DNA from: CAZCCM01 sp964616165 | GTDB taxonomy: Bacteria; Bacillota; Clostridia; TANB77; CAG-508 | Assembly: GCA_964616165.1 (NCBI GenBank) | Contig: CAZTTS010000003.1 | Span: forward strand, 25,629 to 89,628 | Length of the DNA: 64,000 nt | Reading direction: 5' to 3' | Part shown: positions 1-7,243 of the stretch, piece by piece | Numbering within the stretch: the first letter of the stretch is position 1 | Layout: the number at the start of each line of letters is the position of its first letter | Translations under genes and position numbers: made by a program | The notes under the pieces: generated by a model | What the model was told of the DNA's origin: nothing | The model's database searches: none | The model's input: the letters and a program-made list of their open reading frames with translations, nothing else

Positions 1-724
1 CATCATAATAGTCTAGCATCTGACCAGATTCAAACATTTTTGAAAGATCAGTTGTTCTTCTTAATGCTTCTAATTTTGCATCATCAATTTCCTCAAATTC
101 TTCAGGAGTTCTTCTTACTTTAGGTTTTCTCTCTTCTTGTTTTTGTTCTCTTTGTTTTTCTCTTGCTCTACCCTGTCTTTCTCTTTCAAATTCATTATCT
201 TTGAACAAAGGTATTTCTATTTCAGGCTTTGAATCTGTTTTCCCTCTACCTCTACCTACAACCTCTACTCTCCCTCTTTTTATTTCTTTATCAAAGTCTT
301 TTGGTTTAAAATCAGTATCTCTAGGAGTTCTAGGTGTTCTGGTAGTTTTTGTATCTCTATCTGTTCTCGCAGTTCTTTCTCTAGGTTTTGTACCAACAGT
401 TCTTGAAGATTGTTTTTTATCAGATGAAGAAATTCTCTCTTGTTTTTCAACTTTTTCCTCTTTTGATGGTTTAGGTTGAAGACCAAAAAGCTCACTAACA
501 GAAAGAGGTTTATCTTTTCTCTCTCTGTACACAATATTATAGTCTTGAGACGAAGACTTTTTTTGAACCTTACCCAAATCAGACCTTGTATCTTTTTTCT
601 GTACTTCTGTTTGAGCAGGCTTTTTACTTTTATCATCCTTGAGTATAACTTCTCTACGGATAATAAATGGTTCGTCTTGCTTTAATTTTTCTTCTTCTTT
701 TTCTTTTTGATCCTTTTTACTCAT
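1..724 (-). CDS. infB: Translation initiation factor IF-2, N-terminal part (partial)
   Basis: Open frame from an ATG at 724-722 that runs without a stop off the left edge (about 241 codons visible). The start overlaps the ylxR stop as ATGA, with GAGG just upstream. Early residues include DEPFIIRREVI, typical of clostridial IF-2. The rest is a Lys/Arg/Glu-rich, poorly conserved linker with Thr-Arg repeats, followed by an Arg-Thr-Thr-Asp segment approaching the conserved core. The GTPase domain that recruits fMet-tRNA to the 30S subunit lies outside the window. Identity rests on the nusA-ylxR-infB order plus this N-terminal motif. A 118-codon open frame at 280-636 on the same strand is only a shadow of this gene. 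Confidence 0.88.
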   Translation of the reverse strand, partial: MSKKDQKEKEEEKLKQDEPFIIRREVILKDDKSKKPAQTEVQKKDTRSDLGKVQKKSSSQDYNIVYRERKDKPLSVSELFGLQPKPSKEEKVEKQERISSSDKKQSSRTVGTKPRERTARTDRDTKTTRTPRTPRDTDFKPKDFDKEIKRGRVEVVGRGRGKTDSKPEIEIPLFKDNEFERERQGRAREKQREQKQEERKPKVRRTPEEFEEIDDAKLEALRRTTDLSKMFESGQMLDYYD

Positions 725-1053
725 TTTTTCCTCGCTAATTCCTCGTTTATTACATTTGTTATTTCTTCTTTAATTTCTTCAATCTTATCACTTTTTATAT
801 TTCTTTTTATTCTTTTTTGTAAAAAATTTCTTTCAAGAGATTTGTCTAAACATGCGATAGAACACACATATACTCCTCTACCACCAAATGTTTGATCTTT
901 ATCAAAAATTATATTATTTGTTCTTTTATTTGTGTTGTCATTAGAATTTGCATCTTTATCTTTATTCTTTATATTTGCTATTCGATACATTTCTTGTTTT
1001 TCTTTTTTAATATAACAACCCAAACATGTTCTAATATTCTTTTTATTTCTCAT
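721..1053 (-). CDS. ylxR: YlxR/RnpM family RNA-binding protein (DUF448)
   Basis: 110 residues. The family signature is clear: RTCLGC near the N-terminus and GRGVYVC followed by a second cysteine in the middle, a compact RNA-binding fold. Homologues are reported to bind RNase P RNA and modulate its activity; that is family knowledge. An Asn/Asp/Lys-rich insertion (about residues 28-45) lies between the two motifs and the C-terminus is a charged helix. It is 3 bp downstream of nusA and overlaps infB by 4 bp (ATGA), so the three genes are translationally coupled in one operon. Confidence 0.93.
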   Translation of the reverse strand: MRNKKNIRTCLGCYIKKEKQEMYRIANIKNKDKDANSNDNTNKRTNNIIFDKDQTFGGRGVYVCSIACLDKSLERNFLQKRIKRNIKSDKIEEIKEEITNVINEELARKK

Positions 1054-1056
1054 AAA

Positions 1057-2271
1057 TTATTCTTTTTCTTCTACTACTTCCTCTATTTCTTCCACTTTTG
1101 TTATTTCTTCTTTATCATTTAATATTTCTTCTTTTTTAAGAGCTTCCATTGCTTCTTCTTCCATCAGACTTATAGCAAAGTCTTCTTCAATATTAGTGTG
1201 TTGAGCTTGTAATGCTTCAATAATTTCTCTAAATTGAGATTCGCTCTTAATATCTATTTTCCATAAAGTTAAATTTGCAGCAAGTCTAACATTTTGTCCG
1301 CCTTTTCCTATGGCTAATGATAATTGATCATCAGGAACAATTACTTGTGCAAAAGTTTCTTCTGAATGAATATCAACAGCTAATATTTCTGCCGGCAATA
1401 AGGCTGAACCAATATATGTTGCTGGATCTTCATTCCACTCAACAACATCAATTTTTTCTCCATTTAGTTCATTAATTATGTTTTGTATTCTTATTCCCTT
1501 TTGTCCAACACAAGAACCAACAGGATCAATGTTTTCATTCATAGAATAAACTGCTATTTTAGTTCTACTTCCAGCATCTCTGGCTACTGACTTAATTTCT
1601 ATTAAACCTTCTGCAATTTCTGGTATCTCATATTCAAACAATTTTTTTACAAATTCTGGACTTGTTCTAGACACAATAACTTGAATATCTCCTTTATCGT
1701 TTTTATTAACCGCTTGAACATACACTCTAAGTTTTTGATTAACTCTGTATTCTTCTGTTGGTGATTGTTCTTTTTGAGGCATTATTCCTTCTAATTTTCC
1801 TAAGTCTAAAACAACAGCATTACCTACTTTTTGAATACTTCCTAGTATGATTTCTCCAATTTTAGAACTATATTCTTCATATCTTACATCTTTTTCTTTT
1901 TCTCTTAGTTTTTGAATTATTATTTGTTTACCTTTTTGTACAGCAATTCTACCAAAATCTTTTGGCTTAATAACTTCTTCTATAACACTGCCAACTTTAG
2001 CTTTTTTGTCTATTTTTTGAGCTTCTTCTAAAGTTATTTCCTTTACTGTGTTTCCAACTTTTTTAACAACTTTCTTTTCAACAATAAGATTTAAAAGCCC
2101 TTTCTTTTCATCAATAACAATCTTAACATCTTCTTCAGTGTCATAATGTTCTTTATATGCTGCTTCTAATGCAAATTTAAGTGCATCTAATAAGAATTCT
2201 TTACTGATATTCTCTGTTTTTTCAATTTCTTCCATTGCTTTTAACAATGCTTTCATATCAATTGATCCCAT
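1057..2271 (-). CDS. nusA: Transcription termination/antitermination protein NusA
   Basis: 404 residues. An N-terminal RNA polymerase-binding domain is followed by an S1 domain (about 135-200) and two KH domains (GQKGIRI near 255, AIGKGGQNVR near 322), then an acidic Glu/Val-rich tail. There are no extra C-terminal AR repeats, as in other Gram-positives. The first ATG (MGSIDMK) is preferred because AAGGAAG lies 8 bases upstream; the next in-frame Met is codon 6. NusA controls pausing, termination and antitermination. It heads an operon with ylxR and infB and has its own strong promoter and a leader hairpin. RimP, the usual upstream neighbour, is absent here. Confidence 0.97.
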   Translation of the reverse strand: MGSIDMKALLKAMEEIEKTENISKEFLLDALKFALEAAYKEHYDTEEDVKIVIDEKKGLLNLIVEKKVVKKVGNTVKEITLEEAQKIDKKAKVGSVIEEVIKPKDFGRIAVQKGKQIIIQKLREKEKDVRYEEYSSKIGEIILGSIQKVGNAVVLDLGKLEGIMPQKEQSPTEEYRVNQKLRVYVQAVNKNDKGDIQVIVSRTSPEFVKKLFEYEIPEIAEGLIEIKSVARDAGSRTKIAVYSMNENIDPVGSCVGQKGIRIQNIINELNGEKIDVVEWNEDPATYIGSALLPAEILAVDIHSEETFAQVIVPDDQLSLAIGKGGQNVRLAANLTLWKIDIKSESQFREIIEALQAQHTNIEEDFAISLMEEEAMEALKKEEILNDKEEITKVEEIEEVVEEKE

Positions 2272-2298
2272 CTCAATTTCCTTCCTTTTATATAATTA

Positions 2299-2323
2299 AG
2301 GAGTGAGATCTGCTCTCACTCCT
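2299..2323 (-). promoter_or_regulatory. Leader hairpin upstream of nusA
   Basis: A perfect 10-bp inverted repeat (AGGAGTGAGA and TCTCACTCCT) with a 5-base loop lies between the nusA promoter and its ribosome site. It has no U-run after it, so it does not look like a simple terminator. One arm contains AGGAG, so it could compete for ribosomes or form a NusA- or RNase-sensitive leader structure; that is inference. Confidence 0.6.
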
Positions 2324-2343
2324 CTACTATCTAATGCATACTT

Positions 2344-2372
2344 ATTTTAACTCATTTATTCTTGATTGTCAA
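2344..2372 (-). promoter_or_regulatory. Promoter of nusA-ylxR-infB
   Basis: On the minus strand TTGACA (2372-2367) is followed after exactly 17 bases by TAAAAT (2349-2344). This is a near-consensus housekeeping sigma promoter about 70 bases upstream of the nusA start, so the operon starts here and not at an upstream rimP. Confidence 0.75.
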
Positions 2373-2442
2373 GAATTTCCCGCTTTTATATGCCAAATAT
2401 GTTAAAAACTTCAATATATTTCCTAATGAAATCTATTGAAAC

Positions 2443-2472
2443 AAAAAAACACAGATAAATAATTTATCCATG
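2443..2472 (-). terminator. Terminator after the 109-residue surface protein
   Basis: On the minus strand GGATAAA-tta-TTTATC, extended by an imperfect outer pair, is followed by a run of seven T. It lies about 80 bases past the stop of the surface-protein gene and upstream of the nusA promoter, isolating the two units. Confidence 0.55.
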
Positions 2473-2554
2473 TTTATTTATATTTTTATTATATTTTTAT
2501 TTTAACTTAATCTTTTAAGTACAAATTGTTTAATATTTTATCTTAAACATTATA

Positions 2555-2884
2555 TTAGTCTACATTATATTTAACAACTTTAACATATGCAAACACTGCA
2601 AAGATAGCTAGAGCTGCAATAATATATACCATATTGCTATCAAATCCAGCATCTGGTAATACTTTATCATCTGCTACTTTATCATCTGCAAGTTTATCAT
2701 CATTTACAGGAATAATTGTACTACCTGAGCCTGTACCTGTACCTGTACCTGTACCTGTTCCTGTTCCTTCTTCTCCTATTACAGGTATTTCTGTTAAATC
2801 TGTCGCATAAATTTTTGCAGGAAAAATCATAAATCCTATTAATAATATAATAATTACGCTTAAAATTTTTAAACTTTTTTTCAT
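2555..2884 (-). CDS. Small cell-surface protein with Gly-Thr repeat and LPDAG sorting-type signal
   Basis: 109 residues. Signal peptide at 1-27 (MKKSLK, hydrophobic core, ending near IYATD), a mature region with six Gly-Thr dipeptides, an Asp/Lys repeat (DDKLADDKVADDK), then VLPDAG, a membrane segment and a short basic end. The layout is that of a sortase substrate with an unusual LPxAG-like pentapeptide. The last residues are YNVD, echoed in the cohesin-type protein at 44725-45441. It has its own promoter and terminator. Ribosome site GGGGAGAAG. The function of the short mature part is unknown. Confidence 0.75.
   Translation of the reverse strand: MKKSLKILSVIIILLIGFMIFPAKIYATDLTEIPVIGEEGTGTGTGTGTGTGSGSTIIPVNDDKLADDKVADDKVLPDAGFDSNMVYIIAALAIFAVFAYVKVVKYNVD
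2724..2765. repeat. Hexanucleotide tandem repeat inside the Gly-Thr segment
   Basis: Seven consecutive units of CCTGTA or a one/two-base variant (plus-strand reading; CCTGAG at one end, CCTGTT at the other). Each unit encodes one Gly-Thr (or close) pair, so copy-number change would alter the length of the wall spacer without a frameshift. Confidence 0.85.
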
Positions 2885-2929
2885 TTTCTTCTCCCCAACT
2901 AATATAATTGTTTTCTTTATCTAATACTA

Positions 2930-2958
2930 TTTATAACATTAATACATTGTATAAACAA
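2930..2958 (-). promoter_or_regulatory. Promoter of the 109-residue surface protein
   Basis: Minus-strand TTGTTT (2958-2953), 17-base spacer, TATAAA (2935-2930), about 45 bases upstream of the ATG. It lies in the gap after the methyltransferase gene. Confidence 0.5.
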
Positions 2959-3018
2959 GTATAAAACTTTATTATTCACATTAAGTTAATGTTTCGTTTA
3001 TGTTACATTTGTGTTAAA

Positions 3019-3630
3019 TTATTTTTTATGACTAAAAAGAAGGCCGTCATCAATGTCTAAAATCTCGGTTTCAAATTTAGTCTTGTCTTGCATAATATCA
3101 ATAAATTTTCTAAGATTATTTACTATGGTTCTATGCTTTTTCTCATTATATTCACCTAATACATAACCTTTAAAAAGAACATTGTCAGCAATTATAATGC
3201 CATCTTTTTTTAAATGTTTTAATCCTAGTTTAAGAAAATTAATGTATTGCCCTTTTGCAGCATCTATAAATAATAGATCAAATTTATCTTCTTCAAGAAA
3301 ACTTATATAATCATCAAAAAAAGTTGTAGTGCTTAAATATTGATTAGCATCAGCACATACCACTTTTATTTGTTTTTCTAATTTAAATTCATCTATATTT
3401 TTTTTAGCATCTAAAAATCTATTTTGATTTTTTTCTATTGTAAAAACTTTAATATCTTTATTTGCTAGAGCAAAATTAATAGCAGAATAAGCTGTTGCTG
3501 TCCCTATTTCTAATATATTTCTGATATTATTCTTTGCTATAATATCTAAAATCACATTTAAAGTATTATCTTTTACAATAGGGATATTAGAGTTTAGGGC
3601 ATCTTTCTTTAATTTATTTAATGTCATCAT
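3019..3630 (-). CDS. trmR: SAM-dependent O-methyltransferase (YrrM/TrmR-like)
   Basis: About 203 residues from the ATG at 3630; an upstream in-frame TTG at 3645 is less likely. SAM-binding motif I is NILEIGTATAYSAI, an acidic residue follows the second strand (FTIEKNQ), then CADAN and FDLLFIDAAKGQY, then IIIADNVLFKG. These are hallmarks of the caffeoyl-CoA/catechol O-methyltransferase-like family (COG4122). The Bacillus member TrmR methylates wobble 5-hydroxyuridine in tRNA, so a tRNA role is likely but inferred. The gene overlaps the end of the upstream acyltransferase and is probably translated by coupling. Confidence 0.8.
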   Translation of the reverse strand: MMTLNKLKKDALNSNIPIVKDNTLNVILDIIAKNNIRNILEIGTATAYSAINFALANKDIKVFTIEKNQNRFLDAKKNIDEFKLEKQIKVVCADANQYLSTTTFFDDYISFLEEDKFDLLFIDAAKGQYINFLKLGLKHLKKDGIIIADNVLFKGYVLGEYNEKKHRTIVNNLRKFIDIMQDKTKFETEILDIDDGLLFSHKK

Positions 3631-4237
3631 AAAAACCATCTTCAACTAAATCTAGTATTTTATTCTTTAAAACTTCGTTTAATCTTTCTACCTCATCTTT
3701 ATCTTTTGTTGTTTTATCTTTTCTTATCATAGTTGATAAATTAAATTTATCTCCAACCTTTAAGTAATTACCTTTTCTAAAGGGTTTTAATGGGCCATTT
3801 ACAGCCACTGGTAAAACATCAACTTTTGTTTTCATTGCTATATATGCAGCACCCGATTTAAATTCTCCTTTATGTAGTCCCTTCCTAGTTCCTTCTGGGA
3901 AAATACCTAAAATTTTGTTTTCCTTAATTGTTTGAATCATATTTTTTAATGGTACAATATCTGTTCCATCTCTATCTACTAGAATTACATCAAATGCCCA
4001 AGCTAAAAATCTTCCAATTGGATTCCTTTTAACACTGCTTCTACCAACAAAAATAATTTCTTCACCTTTATATAACGACATAACAAAGAAAATATCAAAA
4101 TAATTTCTATGATTAGATACTAAAATAGCTGGTCCTTCTTTTATTACTTTTTCTTTGCCTATAACCTTCATTCTATACAAAAACATTAAGATTGATACTA
4201 AAGGTCTTGATATTGCTCTCGAAAATTTTTTTAACAT
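3614..4237 (-). CDS. plsC: 1-acyl-sn-glycerol-3-phosphate acyltransferase (PlsC family)
   Basis: About 207 residues from the ATG at 4237, two bases after the stop of the gene before it. It has the acyltransferase block SNHRNYFD (H-x4-D, about residues 42-48) and the acceptor motif FPEGTRK (about 112-118). It acylates lysophosphatidic acid in phospholipid synthesis, probably at the inner membrane face through its hydrophobic N-terminus. The C-terminal 30 residues are highly charged. It sits in a three- or four-gene unit with a metallopeptidase and a methyltransferase, a grouping with no evident pathway logic. Confidence 0.88.
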   Translation of the reverse strand: MLKKFSRAISRPLVSILMFLYRMKVIGKEKVIKEGPAILVSNHRNYFDIFFVMSLYKGEEIIFVGRSSVKRNPIGRFLAWAFDVILVDRDGTDIVPLKNMIQTIKENKILGIFPEGTRKGLHKGEFKSGAAYIAMKTKVDVLPVAVNGPLKPFRKGNYLKVGDKFNLSTMIRKDKTTKDKDEVERLNEVLKNKILDLVEDGFYDDIK

Positions 4238-4238
4238 T

Positions 4239-4955
4239 TTAATTCTTATCAACTTTCATATTATTTAATTCTTTTTTTCTGATTTTCCAATCAGGCATTA
4301 ATTTATTTAGTAATTCTTTGAACTCTTTTCCATGATTATCGTGAATTAAATGTGATAATTCGTGTACCACTACATATTCAATTAGTCTTCTATCTTTTTT
4401 TGCCAATTCTAAAGAATATGTAATATTCTTTTTCTTGGTATTACAGCTTCCCCAGGTTCTTTTAAGTTTTCTTACTTTAATTTCATTAACTTTAAGATCT
4501 AATCGATCAGCCCATATTTCAGTTAAATCTGTCACTATAAAAATTAGGTTTTTTCTATACCAATTATCAATATATGCTTTCAAATAATCTTTATTATTAT
4601 TTTTTCTTAGAATAAAAAGGTCTAGATATTCTCCATTTAATTCTACTTTTTCTTTAGAATATGTTTCTATTATATTAATTATATATTGTATTCCTAAATA
4701 TTCAATAACTTCACCCGTTTTATATTCTAAAGATACAATTTTATTAAATTTAGAATGGTTTTTTTCAATCCACTCTCTTTTATCTTGAAGAAATTTATAT
4801 ATTTCTTTTTCGCTCAATTTAAAAGGAACAGATAAATTAATTGTTCCATCTGTTCTTATTGTCAAATTAATATTTTTAATTTTCTTTTTTAATATTTGAA
4901 TATTAAAACCACGAAAATTAATTTCTTTTTTTTCTATTATATTTTTTTTATCCAC
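4239..4955 (-). CDS. YgjP/SprT-like zinc metallopeptidase (DUF45)
   Basis: 238 residues. Zinc motif HELSH at 198-202 with a further His at 208, preceded by the family motif RTWGSC (167-171) and YSLELA. This is the M48-like DUF45 (YgjP) family, predicted cytoplasmic: no signal peptide or membrane segment. Its substrate is unknown. The likely start is GTG with only a weak A-rich ribosome site, and it follows the small membrane protein gene by about 14 bases, suggesting coupled translation. Confidence 0.85.
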   Translation of the reverse strand: MDKKNIIEKKEINFRGFNIQILKKKIKNINLTIRTDGTINLSVPFKLSEKEIYKFLQDKREWIEKNHSKFNKIVSLEYKTGEVIEYLGIQYIINIIETYSKEKVELNGEYLDLFILRKNNNKDYLKAYIDNWYRKNLIFIVTDLTEIWADRLDLKVNEIKVRKLKRTWGSCNTKKKNITYSLELAKKDRRLIEYVVVHELSHLIHDNHGKEFKELLNKLMPDWKIRKKELNNMKVDKN

Positions 4956-4969
4956 TTTTATTTTATCAA

Positions 4970-5230
4970 TTATTCTTGCACATCAAAATTTTCATCTACA
5001 TTAACTATTTGTGTTGTGCTCTTATGAATAAAGTTTTTCTCAGTTAAATTTAAAATTTCTTTTTGTGTTATTAGTATTAATGACCCAAAAATAGCTATCA
5101 TTACAAGTAATAGAAATAATAACCATACTCCTAGTTTACGATAAAATTCTTCTACATCAAAAGGTTTATCAGACCATTTAAATTCTTTTTTCTCTTTTTT
5201 CACTTCTTTTTTTTCTTCTTTTTCATCCAT
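4970..5230 (-). CDS. Small single-pass membrane protein, unknown
   Basis: Start chosen at the ATG at 5230 (MDEKEEKK), giving 86 residues; AAGGAGG lies about 15 bases upstream. The open frame extends a further 33 codons upstream, but that part has no ribosome site. It has a highly charged Lys/Glu N-terminus, a KPFDVEEFYRKLG segment, a membrane helix (about 36-58) and a polar tail. No family recognised. It is first in the unit with the metallopeptidase and plsC. Confidence 0.6.
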   Translation of the reverse strand: MDEKEEKKEVKKEKKEFKWSDKPFDVEEFYRKLGVWLLFLLLVMIAIFGSLILITQKEILNLTEKNFIHKSTTQIVNVDENFDVQE

Positions 5231-5377
5231 ATCTTTATTTATTTTCCTCCTTAGTAACTTTATATAAATATTATATAAAGAAAAAAATGTTTTTTCAATA
5301 TATACAATATATTTGTAAAATTTAAACAAATATTATAATAATTTCTTTTATACATTGGTTCATTATTTTTTACAAAT

Positions 5378-5402
5378 AAAAAAGGCAATCGTATTGATTG
5401 CC
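5378..5402 (-). terminator. Terminator of rny
   Basis: Minus-strand hairpin GGCAATC-aatac-GATTGCC followed directly by six T, 36 bases past the rny stop. A classic intrinsic terminator. Confidence 0.88.
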
Positions 5403-5437
5403 TAATTATTTTCAAATTTAGTTTTTACTCTTTAATA

Positions 5438-7003
5438 TCACTGTTTTTTATTTTGTTTCGCATAGTCAACTTGTCTAGTTTCTCTTAAAATATTGATTTT
5501 AATTTGTCCAGGAAAAGCCATTTCATTTTCAATTTTTTCTGCAACATCTTTTGCAAGTACAGTCATTTCTTCATCAGTAATTTTTTCTGGATTTACAATT
5601 AATCTTACTTCTCTTCCAGCTTGAATTGCATAAGATTTTTCCACTCCAGTAAAAGAATTTGCTATATTTTCTAATGATTCTAATCTCTTAATATAAGATT
5701 CAAAAGTATCTCTTCTAGCTCCGGGTCTAGATGCAGATATAGCGTCTGCTGCTTTTACAATTAGCGCTTCATTTGATTGAGGTTCTACATCATCATGATG
5801 TGATTCAACAGAATTTATTATTAGCGGATCTTCTTTAAACTTTTTTAAAACTTCTACTCCTAATTCCACATGTGTTCCTACTGTGTCAGCGTCATGATCT
5901 AACGCTTTACCAATATCATGAAGTAAGGCTGCTCTTGCTGTTAATTCTGCTCTTAAACCTAATTCTTCAGCCATAATTTTAGCTAAATTTGAAACTTCAA
6001 TAGAGTGAGTTAAGGCATTTTGTCCATAACTTGTTCTATACTTCAATTTACCTAATAATTTAATAATTTCAGGTGGTAATTTTGAAACTCCTGTTTCTAA
6101 CATAGCTCTTTCACCCTCTTGTTGAATTGTTTCTTCAACCTCTAGCATTGCTTTATCTACTAATTCTTCTATTCTAGAAGGATGGATCCTTCCATCATTA
6201 ATTAGTCCTTCTAATGCCAGTCTAGCGATTTCTCGTCTTACAGGGTCAAAAGCAGATATAGTAATAGATTCTGGAGTATCATCAATAATAAATTGAGCTC
6301 CTGTTAAGGTTTCTAATGTTTTAATATTTCTTCCTTCTCTACCTATAATTCTACCTTTCATGTCATCACTTGGGAGACTTACTACCGAAATTGTTGTTTC
6401 TGAAGTATGATCTGCTGCACATTTTTGTATAGCATGAGTAATTACTTCCTTTGCTTCCTTTTCTGCACTAGCTTTGATTGCTTCTTTTTGTTCTTGAATA
6501 AGTTTTGCTTTTTCAACTGTTAATTCTTTTTCTAATTCTGTTAAAACTAAAGACTTTGCTTCATCTCTTGTTAGTTGTGATATTTTAAGTAATTCTTCCT
6601 TTTTTTGTTCTTCTAAATTTTCTAGTTCTGTTTCTCTTGTTATTAATTCATTTTCAAAGTTGTATAATTCTTTTTCTTTTCTTTCTTGTCTTTCTTCTTT
6701 TTTGTCAATCTGTTCTTCTTTTTGAATTATCCTTCTTTCTTTAATACTTACTTCTTTTCTTCTTTCTTTTACTTCTTCATCAGCTAAATTTTTAATGTGT
6801 AATGCTTCTTCTTTTGATTTAATTATTTCGTTTTTATACGCTGTTTCAGCTTCTAATTTGGCTCTATCTAATATGTTTTTAGCTTCATTTTCAGCATTTT
6901 TCTTCTTTGCTTTTAAAATCAATTTATACATTAACATACCCAAGGGTATAAATATTATAGCTGAGCCGAAAAGAATAAGTATAGTTTTTAATACTTCATT
7001 CAT
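5438..7003 (-). CDS. rny: Ribonuclease Y
   Basis: 521 residues. N-terminal membrane helix (about 8-28), a long charged coiled coil (about 35-200), a KH domain with GRIIGREGRN (about 215-225) and an HD domain with LLHDIGKA (about 360) and SHHDD (about 404). This is the membrane-bound endoribonuclease that starts mRNA decay in many Gram-positives. Ribosome site AAAGGGG lies 8 bases before the ATG. It is transcribed alone: a terminator follows it and an untranslated leader with an 11-bp stem precedes it. The next gene upstream is a beta-CASP protein of the RNA-processing type. Confidence 0.97.
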   Translation of the reverse strand: MNEVLKTILILFGSAIIFIPLGMLMYKLILKAKKKNAENEAKNILDRAKLEAETAYKNEIIKSKEEALHIKNLADEEVKERRKEVSIKERRIIQKEEQIDKKEERQERKEKELYNFENELITRETELENLEEQKKEELLKISQLTRDEAKSLVLTELEKELTVEKAKLIQEQKEAIKASAEKEAKEVITHAIQKCAADHTSETTISVVSLPSDDMKGRIIGREGRNIKTLETLTGAQFIIDDTPESITISAFDPVRREIARLALEGLINDGRIHPSRIEELVDKAMLEVEETIQQEGERAMLETGVSKLPPEIIKLLGKLKYRTSYGQNALTHSIEVSNLAKIMAEELGLRAELTARAALLHDIGKALDHDADTVGTHVELGVEVLKKFKEDPLIINSVESHHDDVEPQSNEALIVKAADAISASRPGARRDTFESYIKRLESLENIANSFTGVEKSYAIQAGREVRLIVNPEKITDEEMTVLAKDVAEKIENEMAFPGQIKINILRETRQVDYAKQNKKQ

Positions 7004-7039
7004 TTTCTTTTCCCCTTTATAAAATTTTCAATGTTCTTA

Positions 7040-7084
7040 ATAGTTAAACACATCCTTTTCTTTTAATCTTTGATGTTTAACTAT
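7040..7084 (-). promoter_or_regulatory. Long-loop hairpin in the rny leader
   Basis: An 11-bp perfect inverted repeat (ATAGTTAAACA at 7040-7050, TGTTTAACTAT at 7074-7084) separated by 23 bases, lying 37 bases before the rny start. It could shape leader stability or RNase Y autocontrol (inference). Confidence 0.4.
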
Positions 7085-7243
7085 AATATTATCTATTATC
7101 AGTTTAATTTTCATTAATGTCTGTTAATAACTAAATTTATTATACAATATTAAACTAGTTTTTTCAAACAAAAATAAAATAATAAATCAAAATGAAATAT
7201 TATTTTATTAATATTTTTATTATTTTATTGTTTATTCTTTCTA

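Noticed and set aside
280..636. 118-codon minus-strand frame
   Set aside because: A different frame inside infB, which is clearly the real frame by its N-terminal motif and ribosome site.
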